Assembly (NCBI GenBank): GCA_036365455.1
Contig: JAWQUS010000022.1
Coordinates: 8,060,001 to 8,124,000 of the forward strand
Reading direction: 5' to 3'
Length of the DNA stretch: 64,000 nucleotides
From: Macrosoma leucophasiata
Lineage: Eukaryota; Arthropoda; Insecta; Lepidoptera; Hedylidae
Numbering within the stretch: position 1 is the first letter of the stretch; every line of letters starts with the position of its first letter. The position numbers were made by a program, and so were the translations under genes. A model generated the notes under the pieces. The model had not been told where the DNA came from, searched no databases, and saw only the letters and a list, made by a program, of their open reading frames with translations. Shown here piece after piece: positions 1 to 12,600 of this stretch.

Positions 1-925
1 ACGGTGTGTCTCTTTACGTGGAACCGTTTTTTTACTTAGTTACATGTCTTTACATTATTATTCGTTGTCTGTCATAAACAAAATATAAAGACAGATCGTT
101 CTCATTTGAAAAATGGCTTCAACTGTTGCAAAAGTCGGTATTTTTACATTTAGTTAAATTACTTTAAAATGTTTTAAAAAACACAAATATTATGTACATG
201 TTTTCAATGGATCTTCATCACTTTACAATTCAACGTACTCTGTTTATGGTGTTATTATTTGGTGATAAAAAGGACCAATTTTGACGCAAAACCAAATGTG
301 TTTGGGGCAAATATAATGCAACAAACACCATCGAGAAAGATACGCTCAATCAAAAAAAAAAAATCCAAAATAAAGCAATTAAGAAGTTATTAAAAACATT
401 TATGTGATTCATTAAATCAACAATAGACGGCGTTATTAATTTTTTTCAATTTGGCAACAACAACGAATTATATTCTATTGTTAACAATATCAATACTTGA
501 AAGAAATAAAGATTAAAAGGTATTTTTCAATCATTTTTAATTATGTTAATATTTATTCGTCTTTTTCATTATTGGAATGGTTATAGTCATGGCAACATAT
601 TGAAAAGTGGTTTATAGAATAAGAAAACATGATTTAAAAAATTGATTATCAAAGAAAACTATTAAAAAGTAGTTAAATAATAGTAAATATTAAATATAAG
701 TATAGTAAATTACGTTCGATTCCGTCCAGTGATAGCTTCTTTCGCAATTTGGTAATGTGCCCGGTGTTGTCAATAATCTCACCGCCTATTACACGGAACT
801 AGAACGTAATCGGTGATTCGTGAGTGTTTGCATGTGGTTCATGCATATGCAATGCATACACATGCATGCATGCATTTACCTCTCCCTCCTCCTTCAGTGA
901 AAACTGAGTTTAAAGTTATGTTTGA
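1..925. other. AT-rich sequence, no gene seen
   Basis: Downstream of Wdr62. Only short chance frames. 763-895 contains CAATTTGGTAATGTGCCCGG and TGCATGCATGCATTTACCTC, a worn family-B SINE remnant. Whether the Wdr62 3' UTR reaches here is unknown. Confidence 0.6.
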
Positions 926-1285
926 GAGTTTTGGCGGGAACTTGAAAAAGGCGTGTGGTGCTCTTATTTTATTTCATTTTCTTGGTGCATTTTAGAGTTA
1001 TATTGAATAAAGTTAGTGGCATTTTATTTGATATAGGTTTATAACAGTGCCCGTGTATAGTGAAATAGAATAACAGTGCTAAAACACGGTTTTCCCGGTT
1101 GCCTCCAAAACTTCTTAGTAAATTATTTGGTAAAGTAGCCATCGCTTTACTCGAATTACTGACTCTGCCAGACTGACTGATAATTGACAGACTGATTCTG
1201 TTCTGACTTCTACGCTGCATAAGAATACGAAATATCGTTTTACTTGACACTGGCAATATGCGTAATAGCGATACCATTATAAAAA
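926..1285 (+). repeat. Dispersed repeat family G (~360 bp)
   Basis: GAGTTTTGGCGGGAACTTGA through GCAATATGCGTAATAGCGAT. Relatives at 51140-51550 (+), 55431-55768 (+), 36185-36440 (-) and fragments at 3665-3702, 46545-46600 and 47150-47200. Non-coding; class not assigned. Confidence 0.75.
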
Positions 1286-1599
1286 AAAAACAGTTATGTT
1301 TTTTATGTCATAAAATTCTGAAAACCACTTTCAAATATGTAGCCAGAAATAATAAATGCAAAACTATCATTAGACAAAGTCAGCTATAAAAAACATGTCA
1401 TTTAGGGTTTTTTAAATAATTATAAAATGTCACAATTTTATCAATGTACTATGTGTATTTATAAAATCGATTGTTATTTGGTTATGTTAGAATAACTAAT
1501 TAATTAAAAATTGTTTCCTTCAAAATGATTATGCCCCTTTGAATTATTTTGTCAAATAATAAGACTTTTTGGGGAAAACAATAAATGTCATCTATATAA

Positions 1600-1815
1600 G
1601 AGTATATAAAAATCAATTGCTGTTCGTTAGTCTCGCTAAAACTCGAGATCGGCTGGACCGATTTGGCTAATTTTGGTTTTGAATGATATTTGGAAGTCCA
1701 GGGAAGGTTGAAGAAATGGCCGATTTGGCTAATTTTGTTTTTTTTTTTTTGTATAGTGACTGTTTTTAAGTTATAGGTAATGGGTCAGTGCGAAGCCGGG
1801 CCGGACCGCTAGTTA
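1600..1815 (+). repeat. Helitron-like dispersed repeat, family I
   Basis: AAAATCAATTGCTGTTCGTT and GCTGGACCGATTTGGCTAAT, ending CGAAGCCGGGCCGGACCGCTAGTT. Relatives: 15405-15665 (+), 37615-37860 (-), 53685-53915 (-). The CTAGT end fits a Helitron 3' terminus; the class is inferred. Confidence 0.6.
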
Positions 1816-2188
1816 TTTAAATAAGTATGATCAAAATATTTATTATTGAATTATTTATAAAATAATATGCATGTATGGTATTCTCTTTATAAGCTGCTTT
1901 TTTTTGATAAAGGATTTGTATGTTATTACGAAATAACCTGTTGAAAAAAGATGTAGAATAATTCTAAATTTTTGCATAATAAATATTAAAGGATAAAATG
2001 AATTGGATATCAGTTCACTTAAATCAGCAATTTAGATAAAATGTCTAGAATAATATAATATATAGATTTCTATTTAGTGCTAAACAAAAGACCTACTAAA
2101 AATGACACATAGAATTTGCGAAAAGGGAGAGTTTTACAGATTTATTTTGCATAGGAATTTATTATTTTTAAAATCACTCTGACCTATC

Positions 2189-2405
2189 GGTCGCTTTTCA
2201 GCTGTCGAAGTCCCGGGTGGACAACGTCGGGTTGATTTAAAAATCATTTTAGTTTAATATGTATATACGACATAAATCCGTTAGAATAGTGTTATCTTCA
2301 ACCCGACAAAGCTTTTCAGCTTCCGCAGTCTCGGGTGGACGTCGGGTTGATTTAAAAAAAATAATTTAGTTTTATATTCACGAGGTGAATCCGTTAAAAT
2401 AGTTT
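2189..2405 (+). repeat. Two-copy direct repeat (~105-110 bp)
   Basis: GCTTTTCAGCT(G/T)(T/C)CG..GTC.CGGGTGGAC and CGTCGGGTTGATTTAAAAA occur twice (~2192 and ~2310), each followed by AATCCGTTA(G/A)AATAGT. Confidence 0.75.
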
Positions 2406-2639
2406 TATTTCAATGATTATGTGACATTACTTGTTTCCCCCCTAAATCCCTTCCATCTCATGATACAAAAATGTTTACTGGCAACTATATTGAATGTAAA
2501 AACGTGTAGATAGGTTATTCACGCGAAAGAACAAGAAATAAATCAAAGAAGTACAGGAAGAAAGCAAATTCAAAGTCATGTAACTACTATCTACACATTT
2601 TTACTTAAAATACATTTCTCCGTAATTTGATATTTCAAT

Positions 2640-2797
2640 CCACAGTAACAATACAAATATGAACAGTATGGAATCTACGTACAAAACGTTGAAACGGCAC
2701 ACTCACACAAACAAAATGCGCATGTTTGTGTGAGTGCGCCATTTCAACGTTTTGTACGCAGTTTCCATACTGTTCACATTTGTACTGTGCCACAGTC
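2640..2797. mobile_element. Palindromic MITE (~158 bp)
   Basis: Arms of ~65 bp: TATGAACAGTATGGAATCTA / CGTACAAAACGTTGAAACGG and the inverse CCATTTCAACGTTTTGTACG / CAGTTTCCATACTGTTCACA, around a short CAAAATGCGCATGTTT centre. Confidence 0.8.
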
Positions 2798-2805
2798 AAG
2801 AAATT

Positions 2806-3340
2806 ATTGCACATCGAGCCTAGGAACGAGACAATCGGCTAGTTTCGGCTTCGTAGAGCGTTATCTCTGCCGCACACTGCCTACGTAAGAACTAAAAGTC
2901 TTGTATTGGTCAAAACTTGATCAAAATGGTCGACAAACGTCACATAGGTTGTATATAAAAAAATATAAAGAATAATAAAGAAATTACCCGAATTCTCTCT
3001 TCTAAGATCGATGTGCAGTATCTTGCTGCATACTGTAACCTCATTTTTCTTTAGTAACACATTAATTTGCAGTATCCAACAACATAGAAGCGCGCATGGC
3101 CCCGCGGCTGATGTAGATCGGATCCATTCGGTTAAGCGATACAAGCGCGGTCGGGTGTGTGATGGGTGACCGCTAGTGGCAAACTAAAATGCGCGTTTCC
3201 GTGCTTCGGACGGCACATTAAGCCGTCGGTCCCGGTTGCTATCGATATATAGCAGTCGTTAAACCTTGTCGGGGGACTAACGCTCTACGAAGTCGAAACT
3301 AGCCGATTGTCTCTTTCGTAGGCTCGATTTGGAATATTTC
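2806..3340. mobile_element. TIR element (family M3) with nested LINE tail
   Basis: Left end TTGCACATCGAGCCTAGGAA...GGCTAGTTTCGG; right end is the inverse, GAAACTAGCCGATTGTCTCT...GGCTCGATTTGG. An antisense family-E LINE tail sits inside (~3090-3290). It begins just past the Wdr62 stop codon in gene sense, so the 3' UTR probably crosses it. Confidence 0.75.
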
Positions 3341-3487
3341 TCGATTACTGTAACACTTTTACCTAATTACCGTACTTACCAAGTATTGAACTGTCACAAT
3401 CACAAACTAACAAGTCACAATTTTTCACAAAACGTTCCATTTCACGCACATATCACATCACGTTCCGTTTCACGTGTAGTCCGTGTA

Positions 3488-3633
3488 CTAGCTGTCCGTA
3501 GTGTCCCTCGTGGTCGGCAGACTTTGGGGGCTCTGGGCGAACTGGTTCACCATTTTGCTCTGCATCATATTCAGGAGTATGTCTGAATACTGCTCTATCA
3601 GTGACATGGCTGGGTTGCCGGCCGCTGTCGCTT
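3488..3633 (-). CDS. Wdr62: Wdr62 exon 26: terminal exon with stop
   Basis: 146 nt starting in phase 1 after ATTTCAG and ending at TAG (3488-3490). [20 protein letters not shown], then [30 protein letters not shown] corresponds to the final LLEQYSELLL helix of vertebrate WDR62, implicated in dimerisation and partner binding. The 3' UTR must run left into the TIR element at 2806-3340; no convincing minus-strand AATAAA close to the stop was found. Confidence 0.93.
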
Positions 3634-6600
3634 CTGAAATATATAAACTTATATAATATACTAGCTGAGTTTTGGCGGGCACCTAGAAAGAGAAGTGTGG
3701 TGCTTTTTTTTTTTTTTTTTTTATGTAATGGAAGTGGCAAACTAGCATGCAGTTCACATTGATGTTAAGTGATGACTGCAGCTTATAGACACCCACACAA
3801 AGTCCAAGGTCAAAATGGAGATGCGTCACCACTCCTGAGGCCTAATGTGTTATGCCTCTGTGCCGGAAATTACAGCGCCGTACATTAATAAATCATACCT
3901 AATTAATAAAATACTCCTTAATTTATTAATATGTAATAAATTACCAACACCATTGAAAAGCGCAACAAACTACAAAACATTAAAAATATCAGACAATGAC
4001 TCATCGATAAATGTTACTATAATATTGAGGATCATTTGAGCGAAACCTTCAAATTATATAAAGGAGATGTTGCGAGCTCGGCTCTAGATCGTACACATCC
4101 TCAAAAAATGGGTAAATTAAAGAAGAATCCGAAAAAAATGCAATTTATTTATTTAAATATATATTTTAGAGTTACAACCACATTTATCATTTTCAACCAT
4201 ATTCAACATGGCGGCGATACAGCCGACGCTTCTTTAAATCGGATATCGATTAGTTTAAGTTCTTAGTATTAACACATGAAATCGATTTCGATAGTATTCA
4301 GAAAATATTACTTTTTTCTCCAAGTTCTATATAATTAAAAAAAATTAAAATGACATCGCCCGCCATATTCGCCATGTTGGTTTGAGTTGCAACTCTAACT
4401 GCAAATAATGTTTTGTAACTGGAAACAAAGCTTAATAAGTGAAAATATGCAGTAAAATACGATTTTATATTGATTTTGCCTGTTAATGATATTGTGTACA
4501 ATACATGGCCGGAGGTCCATACATTTTTGCAACATCTCCTTTCTAATCCAAATAAATGATAATATCTAATTTTCCCCTTATTACAGAAGTTTACCCCTTT
4601 TATGTTGCTATGCCCTAACAGGGTGTCATCGTACAAAACAACCTATGAACCCATATGACCTAACGCAATAAATAATTTAAATTGAATTAAATCTAACCTT
4701 TAGCCAAATGATCCAATTTCGCCGAAGCACTAGACAGTGGGAGGTCCCCCTCGGAGGACAGGGAGCTGTGCGCGTCCCCGTTGGGGGGCGCGGCGCCCGC
4801 CTGGCCCACCGCCCCGCGGAGCACCTTCTGCGTCTCCAACATTGCCGCCTCCAAGCCTGTCAATGTATTCCATTTATGTATTTTGCGGGAGTCTTAAAAG
4901 TAATAACTTACAAAAGAGTAAAACTGCCTCGGTAGCCTAGTGGTAGCAGATACTACTACGCTGAGGTCTTGGGTTCGATTCCCGGGTTATCAGAGATAAT
5001 GGTATAAAGTCTTTTTCTATGGTTATATAGGGATTTTTCTACTTTCTGGAAATTTTCCAATATCTCGAAGTTAGGTAATGTGCCCGGAGATGTCAACAGG
5101 CTCGCCACCTGTTACATGTGCCAAAAACGTAACCGGCGAATCGTGGGTGTTTGCATGTATGCTTGAATGCATGCTATTACCTCTGCCTACCCCTTTGGGG
5201 ATTACAGGCGTGAAGTTACGTTACAAAAGAGTTTATGTTACCTCTGTTATTATAAAACAGAGCAATACGAGCCACCGGCGGACCGGAGGGGAGTAGTCAT
5301 GGCGTTTATTACCGATGCAAAACAGTCTGTCATTTTATGCGGGGGGAAATTTGTGTGTTCTTACTGGTGGTAGAGCTCCAGTGACGGAGCTCGCGGGCGT
5401 AGGCACCACCGCATTACCTAATATACTTGCCGCTAAATGGTAGTGTTCAACACTATCGTGTTCCGGTCAGGTGGTAATGTACGGCCCTGTAATTTCCGGC
5501 ACAGAGGCATAAGACCTTAGGCCTCAGGAGTGGTAACGCATCTGCATTTTGACCTTGGTCTTTGTGTGGGTGTCTATAGGCTGCAGTCATCACTTAACAT
5601 CAATGTGAACTGCATGCTTGTTTACCACTTCCATTACATAAAAAAAAAAAAAACACAACGAAAATCGTCTATTTCTACGAAACTCATAACTTGACTTTAA
5701 CAAAATAGGTACATAAACAATTTCGTGCACACATTTAAATATCTCGGCGTCAGGCATAGGCCTACTTGTGCTTGTACTTTGACAGAGGGGAAAGCCTGCA
5801 TATGGCTGCTCCCCTCCGGTCCGCCGCGGCCGGTGGCCTGTGATGTATGTAATAGGTTGGGGAAAAAGTCTTTTCGCATTATAGTATGTATGAACTTGTA
5901 ATAAAATCTCTTTGGCTGTAGTATTTGTATCTGGCTGGTTTTGTCAACTGCTCCATCAGCGCCGAGCACAACTGAGACGGTGACACAGCGAGGAGACAAA
6001 AGATACCGGCCATTCAGTGGGGTCAAATGACCGCTGAAGTCGGCGGCGCCGTGCGCGTCAATTACTCCATCAGCGCCGAGCACAGCTGGGACACTGCACA
6101 CTGCAGGACACACAAGACACCGGCCCCGGTGGGGTCAACTGACCGCTGATGTCGGCGGCGGCGTGCGGGTCGCGCTGCAGCGAGCGGTACAGCTGCACCA
6201 CCTTGCCGGCCGTGCGCGTCAGCTGCTCCGTCAGCGCCGAGCACAGCTGGGATGAGGACACTAGAAAAAAAAAAACAAAGAAAGAAAACATTTATTTGGA
6301 CAGCACAGAGACACGAAAAAGCGAAGTAATTACTGCCTCGGTAGCCTGGTGGTAGCAGGCCCCTACTACTACGCTGAGGTCCTGGGTTCGATTCCCGGGT
6401 AGGGGGTTATCAACGATAATGGTGTAAAGTCCTTTATCTCCGGTTCTATTGGGATTTTTCCATTTTCTGGAAATTTCCCAGTACCCCGAAATTTGGTTAT
6501 GTGCTCGAGATGTCAACAGGCTCGCCACCTGTTACATGGGCCAATACGTAACCGGCGAATCGTGGGTGTTTGCATGTATGCTTGAATGCATGCATTTACC

Positions 6601-9600
6601 TCTTCGGGGCCTACCCCTTCGGGGATTACAGGCGTGAGTTACGTTTTAGAAAATTACAAACAATTGGACAAGTAAAACCAAAAGTAAACAAAAAAAAAAA
6701 AGAGATTAAGTCTCACGGCTGGTCCAAATGTGAGTCCAGATCAGTTTCATGTCAGGTCGATAACATTAATCGACCTGACGCTGACTTTCACCTGGGACCC
6801 TGTGGTCCACGGACGTCAAGCAGGTTGGACAATAAACTAGCCATTGTTCATAACAATAACACATAATCAAGATGTGTTGATATATATATAATGGCAACCC
6901 ATTATAAGTCCCACTGCTGGGCAAGAGTCTCTCCCCTTTTTGAGGAAAGGCCTGGAGCATACTCCACCACGCTGCTCGAATGCAGATTGGCGAAGATACG
7001 GGTCAGTGGCCAACCCGCTGTCAGATGTTTTCAAACCGCCCATAAGGCCTGCGACAAGGTTTAACGACTGCTATCTATCGATAGCGACCGGGACCGACGG
7101 CTTAACGTGCCCTCCGAAGCACGGAAACGCGCATTTCAATTTGCCACTAGCGGTCACAAATCACACACCCGACCGCACCCGTATCACTTAACTGCGATCT
7201 ACTCGGTTAAGCGAACTGTAAAAACTAGATTAAGTCAATCAAAGAGCAACACCGGAGGGGAGTAACCATATACAGGCTTTCCCCTCTGTCAAAGTACAAG
7301 CCCAAATGGGCCTATTAAAGTCAAAGTGTGAGTTTCGTAGTAATAGACGGTTTTTGTAGTGTGCGCGTGTGTCGCACGCATTTCCCCCCGCAAAAAATTA
7401 CAGACTGTTTTGCATCGGTAATACACGCTATGGCTACTCCCCTCCGATCCACTGCGATTGGTGGGCCGCGTTGCTCTATGATGTCAATGAGTGTAGCTCG
7501 CAAAAACCTAAGAACATAAGATGTATATTTATTTATGTGATACTCACAATTAGGATCAGTAGGCTCCTGTTTGGGCCTCTGTCGGGTATTGGAAGTCAGT
7601 CGCGCGGTCACTTCGCGCGCCTTCGCAGACAGGTCCCGTTCGCTACCGCTGCGACCTGATAATGGTGAAAGTGTGTTTAATAATAAAACTTATGATTAAG
7701 CCTGGATTGCACCACAACATTAGTTAAAATTATTGTAACATTTCACATCCTGCTCTAACTTTAACAAAGACGTTGCGAGCTCGGCTCTGGTTCGTACGCG
7801 TCCTCAAGAAATGGGTAAATTAAAGAAGAACCCAAAAAATATACAATTAATTTATTCAAGAATATCATTTTCAACTATGTTCAACATGGCGGCGATACAG
7901 CCGACGCTTGGGATACAAATCTTTTTCGGACTTTCCCCCCTTCCCCTAATGATTTTTCGTGATTTATTTCAGATCCCCCTCCCTCCCACTTGCGATTTCG
8001 TTATGTTTTAGAATCCCCCTCCCCCTTGTGATGTTTTGTGATTGAATCGAATTCTTCCCCTCCCCCTTGTGATGTTTCATGATTTAATCGAATCCTCCCC
8101 CTTGTGATGTTTCGTGATTGAATCGAATCCTCCCCCTCCCCCTTGTGATGTTACGTGATTTAATCGGATTCCCCCTCTTCCCTTGTAATGATTCGTGATT
8201 TGATCCGATCCCCCTCTCCGTTTTGTGATATTACGTGATTTTTTCAGATGGGGATCTGTCAAGATACGTGATTTTTTCAAACCCCTCCATTCTCTTTGTT
8301 ATATTTAATGTTTTTTTTTTCGATCCCCTTTCAGGTCTCACATGTTTAATGGATAACCCATTAGTAAAATAATACTAATACTACTAAATAACTGTGTACA
8401 GCAATGCGAATTTAATATTAAGCGTGCGTAAAGGCGAGTGATGTAAAACAACTCCAACAAAATACTAAACTACACGAACGTGACTGTCGGTTCTAGAAAA
8501 TATTTATTCTGTGACAGAGATGAAACACATAGAATAAAGGCAAAAAAAAACATTTTAAACACACATTTAAATTCAAAAATTAATACTTAAAAAATGCGAA
8601 GAAATTGCCATACAAATAGTTCATACCTATCAAATCTTTGACACATAGTTTAATTCTATGGCTGTACGGAGGCCGCTTTGACATAAATATTTGCACCAGT
8701 ATAAAACAATCACACAATGAAAAGCTCACTACATCAAAATCACGGCCCTGTAATTTCCGGCAAAAAGGCATAACACCTTAGGCCTCAGGAGTGGTAACGC
8801 ATCTGTATTTTGACCTCTGGTCATTGTGTGGGTGTCTATAGGCTGCAGTCATCATTAAACATCAATGTGAACTGCACGCTTGTTTTCCACTTTTATTACA
8901 TAAAAAAAATCAACTAATCTATCTGCCGCCCAATGGTGGTGAGCAGCACTTTCGTGTTCCGGTTAGATGGTAATGTATGGTCCTGTAATAACGATCACAG
9001 AGACATAACAACTAAGTCCTCAGAGGTGGCAACGCATCTGCATTTCGAACCCTGGTTTTTATGTAATGTTTATAGGCTGCAGTCATCACTTAACATCCAT
9101 GTGAACTGCATGCTTATTTGCCTTGTCGGTTAAAAAACGTAGTGCAAGTAAATCAATTATAAAGTTTTGTGACAAAACCTAAAAAATCACACAAAGATCT
9201 AACAACAAAGTCATACTCCAATAGTCTTTCAAAAAGAAGCAGGAAAAAAACACACTCCAAACAGTCATGCGTCTAAAAGTCGCACGACCAAAAATTCGCG
9301 CGACAAAAAAGTCGCGTTGTAGCACTCACCTAACCGCCGCGGCGTCCTGTCCACGGAGGCGGCCCGGGGCCGCGGCTGCGGCGCCTCCGCCGCCCTCTCC
9401 TCGGCCTCCGAACTGGACTCCGACCGCACCGACACGTTCGCTGCGATTAGTCGCGTGCGACGTGCATTAATGCGATTTTGCGAATTCACTACGTTATCTA
9501 CTGTGTGCTGTTATTTAGGGTAAGCTTGAACGGGTTTTGTGGTATATTTTTTCTGTCCAAGAACGGGAGGTTGTTTTTTTTTACCAATGTCAGTTTGTAT

Positions 9601-12600
9601 AAATGGCAGGAATTGGGATGTTGACTAATATTCAATATTCATAAACGTATTTTAGCTGAAGTGTTGCTTACATCTCCTTTGTCTTTTTCTATCCTGCGCA
9701 TTTGACAATGCATCTGACAAAGAGAAAGCATTCTATAGCTAAAACATATCTAATGTACGTTTATGAATAAGGGGGAATTTGTTTATTGATTTTCTAAAAA
9801 GTATTGGATAAATAAATGCTATTTGTCTTTGAGACATACTCAATAAGTAATAGTTGTTAGGAGTGAAAAGCCTCAAAACGGCTCATATAAAATGCAGCAC
9901 GTTGCATGACGTAACAGCGCATTTGAATTTGATGGTTGAATTGAATGGTGAAATTAAGAAATTTGAAAATATCTTCGCCAATACCCGAGAATATGTAACA
10001 ATACGTAAAGAAGGGACACTTCGACGACACGGCCAATTGCCCCTTCTCACCAAGGAGCCGGGCCCTTGGGACTCAGTCGGATAAACTTCATCAGTAAGGT
10101 TGCGAGTGGGCGAGCGAGCGGTCGATTTTTAGCTAATTTCGTCACTTTTTTTCATAACCAGGGTTGCCAACCGTCCGTTTTCGAGCGGACTGTTAGGTTT
10201 TAGAAGGAATTGGTAGGGTTATGGCACGTTAAGCCGTCGGTCGGTTGCTATCGATAGATAGCAGTCGTTAAACCTTGTCGGAGGCCTTATGGGCGGTTTG
10301 AAAACATCCGACAGCGGGTTGACCACTAACCCGTATCTCCACCAACCCGCATTGGAGCAGCGTGGTGGAGTAAGCTCCAGGCCTTCCCCCAAAAAAGGAG
10401 AGACTCGTGCCCAGCAGTGGGGCGTATAATGGGTTGCCATTATTATACGACAAAATGAAATTACCTGTGCTATAAGAATTGGGCAGACCCCGTCTTCTGG
10501 CAGTATTGGCTGCCTGTTTATTCATGGATGATATGGTCGGTCGCATCAGACCCTGGGATCTCGAAGGCTGCTGTCGTGAAGGCTGAGGGTCTGATTCGGA
10601 ATCGCTCTGGAAATTGACACGAAAATAGAGGATTTCGCCCCAGATTTTTTTTTATACAAGCACTATTTTTATACTTATTAGTATTACTGGTGGTAGAGCT
10701 CCAGTGACGGAGCTCGCGTGCGGAGGCACCACCGCATTACCTAATATACTTGCCGCTAAATGGTAGTGTTCAGCACTATCGTGTTCCGGACAGGTGGTAA
10801 TGTACGGTATTGTAATTTCCGGTACAGAGGCATAACACTTTAGGCCTCAGGAGTGGTAACGCATCTGCATTTTGACCTTGGTCTTCGTGTGGGTGTCTAT
10901 AGGCTGCAGTCATCACTTAACATCAATGTGAACTGCATGCTTGTTTGCCACTTCCATTACATTAAAAAAAAACATTCTTAAGCATCTTGTACACTACAAG
11001 ATGCTCAACCTTGCACCCTGTTGGAGGAACCGACAGGGTGCAAGTTATCTCCCATATTTTAATCTGACGCGCTCGAGTAAATACAGAAATAGCATCCTGG
11101 GGTAGCATACTAAAGTACCGCTTAAGTGAAAAATGAAAAGCGCTATTTGAAAATTGTTAAATGGCGTAACAACATTACGGCCGGGCTGCGCTAGTTAATG
11201 TAAACCTCAATTATCTGTCAGATAACGTTTTCGTAGGTTTTCGCGAGCTTCATATATTGTAGACATTAAACTTGCGGGATTATCTCGCGTATACATCACT
11301 CCCAAACTTCTTCTTACAACTGTCGTTTCGGTCGCTTTCCATTCTGCCCGTGACCACGGAAGCTGGAAAGCGACCGCAACGTCGGGTGTAAGAAGAAGTT
11401 TGGGAGTGTTGTATACGCGAGAAAATCCGCAAGATTAATTTCTACAATATCTGACAGATGATGAGGGAATCTGTCAACCCTGATAACTTTAACTATGACA
11501 AAAATACGCATTTCGCAGTCACAGCTTCCCCTCTCCCCCCTCTCCCCCCTCTTCTCTTTTTCTATCTTGCACATTTGACAATGCAACTGACAAAGACAAA
11601 GCATTATATCGCTAAAACGTATCTAATGTGCTGTTAATAACTGAACTAGCACTAGCAGCATTTCATTTCACGGTGATGACCACAATTCAACTGAATCCCC
11701 CTCTTACCATTGACAAGCCCATTTATACCATTGACAAGCTCATTTCTACCCCCAATTACTCGACTTCGTAAACAACATTCGAGTCGTTATCTTTACAATA
11801 GCTAGCAGGTGTGATTCAAAATGTAAACAACCTAATTCCAATTAGGCACCTGTTTTGGCATAAACACCACCTGCTTTTGGACAAACACCACCTGATTTGG
11901 CACAAACACCACCTGTTTCACCTTAAATGATACCTACTATATTTTAGGCACTAACTGGTGGTAGAGCTCCAGTGACGGAGCTCGCGGGCGTAGGCACCAC
12001 CGCATTACCTAATATACTTGCCGCTAAATGGTAGTATTCAACACTATCGTGTTCCGGTCAGGTGGTAATGTACGGCCCTGTAATTTCCGGCACAGAGGCA
12101 TAAGACCTTAGGCTTCAGGAGTGGTAACGCATCTGCATTTTGACCTTAGTCTTTGTGTGGATGTCTATAGGCTGCAGTCATCACTTAACATCAATGTGAA
12201 CTGCATGCTTGTTTGCCACTTCCATTACATTAAAAAAAACCATTCTTAAGCATCTTGTACACTACAAGATGCTCAACCTTGCACCCTGTTGGAGGAACCG
12301 ACAGGGTGCAAGGTATCTCCCATATTTTAATCTGACGCGCTCGAGTAAATACAGAAATAGCATCCTGGGGTAGCATACACCTTAAATGATACCTACTATA
12401 TTTTAGGCACAAACAGTACGTTTATGAATAAAGGGGTTAGAATCTATAAAACATACCTGATTAAGCACACCAACGCTTGAACTCCTAGTCATGTTCGACT
12501 TGTTTGTATACCGCGGGGCCGGTCTCACAAAGCCGCTCGGAGACTTGCCAGCGCCGTTCGATGGTGGGCTCGGTTTTGGGGCACCTATAATCACAGTTAA

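Noticed and set aside
4924..5000. tRNA gene from A/B-box-like sequence
   Set aside because: Same head and a ~300-bp body occur at seven other sites; tRNA-derived SINE.
5697..6113. 138-codon minus-strand frame as a gene
   Set aside because: It spans decayed exon-24 copies, intron and an M1 MITE; no conserved protein.
9265..9489. Small protein gene including exon 22 as a whole frame
   Set aside because: Only 9330-9440 is bounded by splice sites and fits phase; the extensions run into AT-rich intron.
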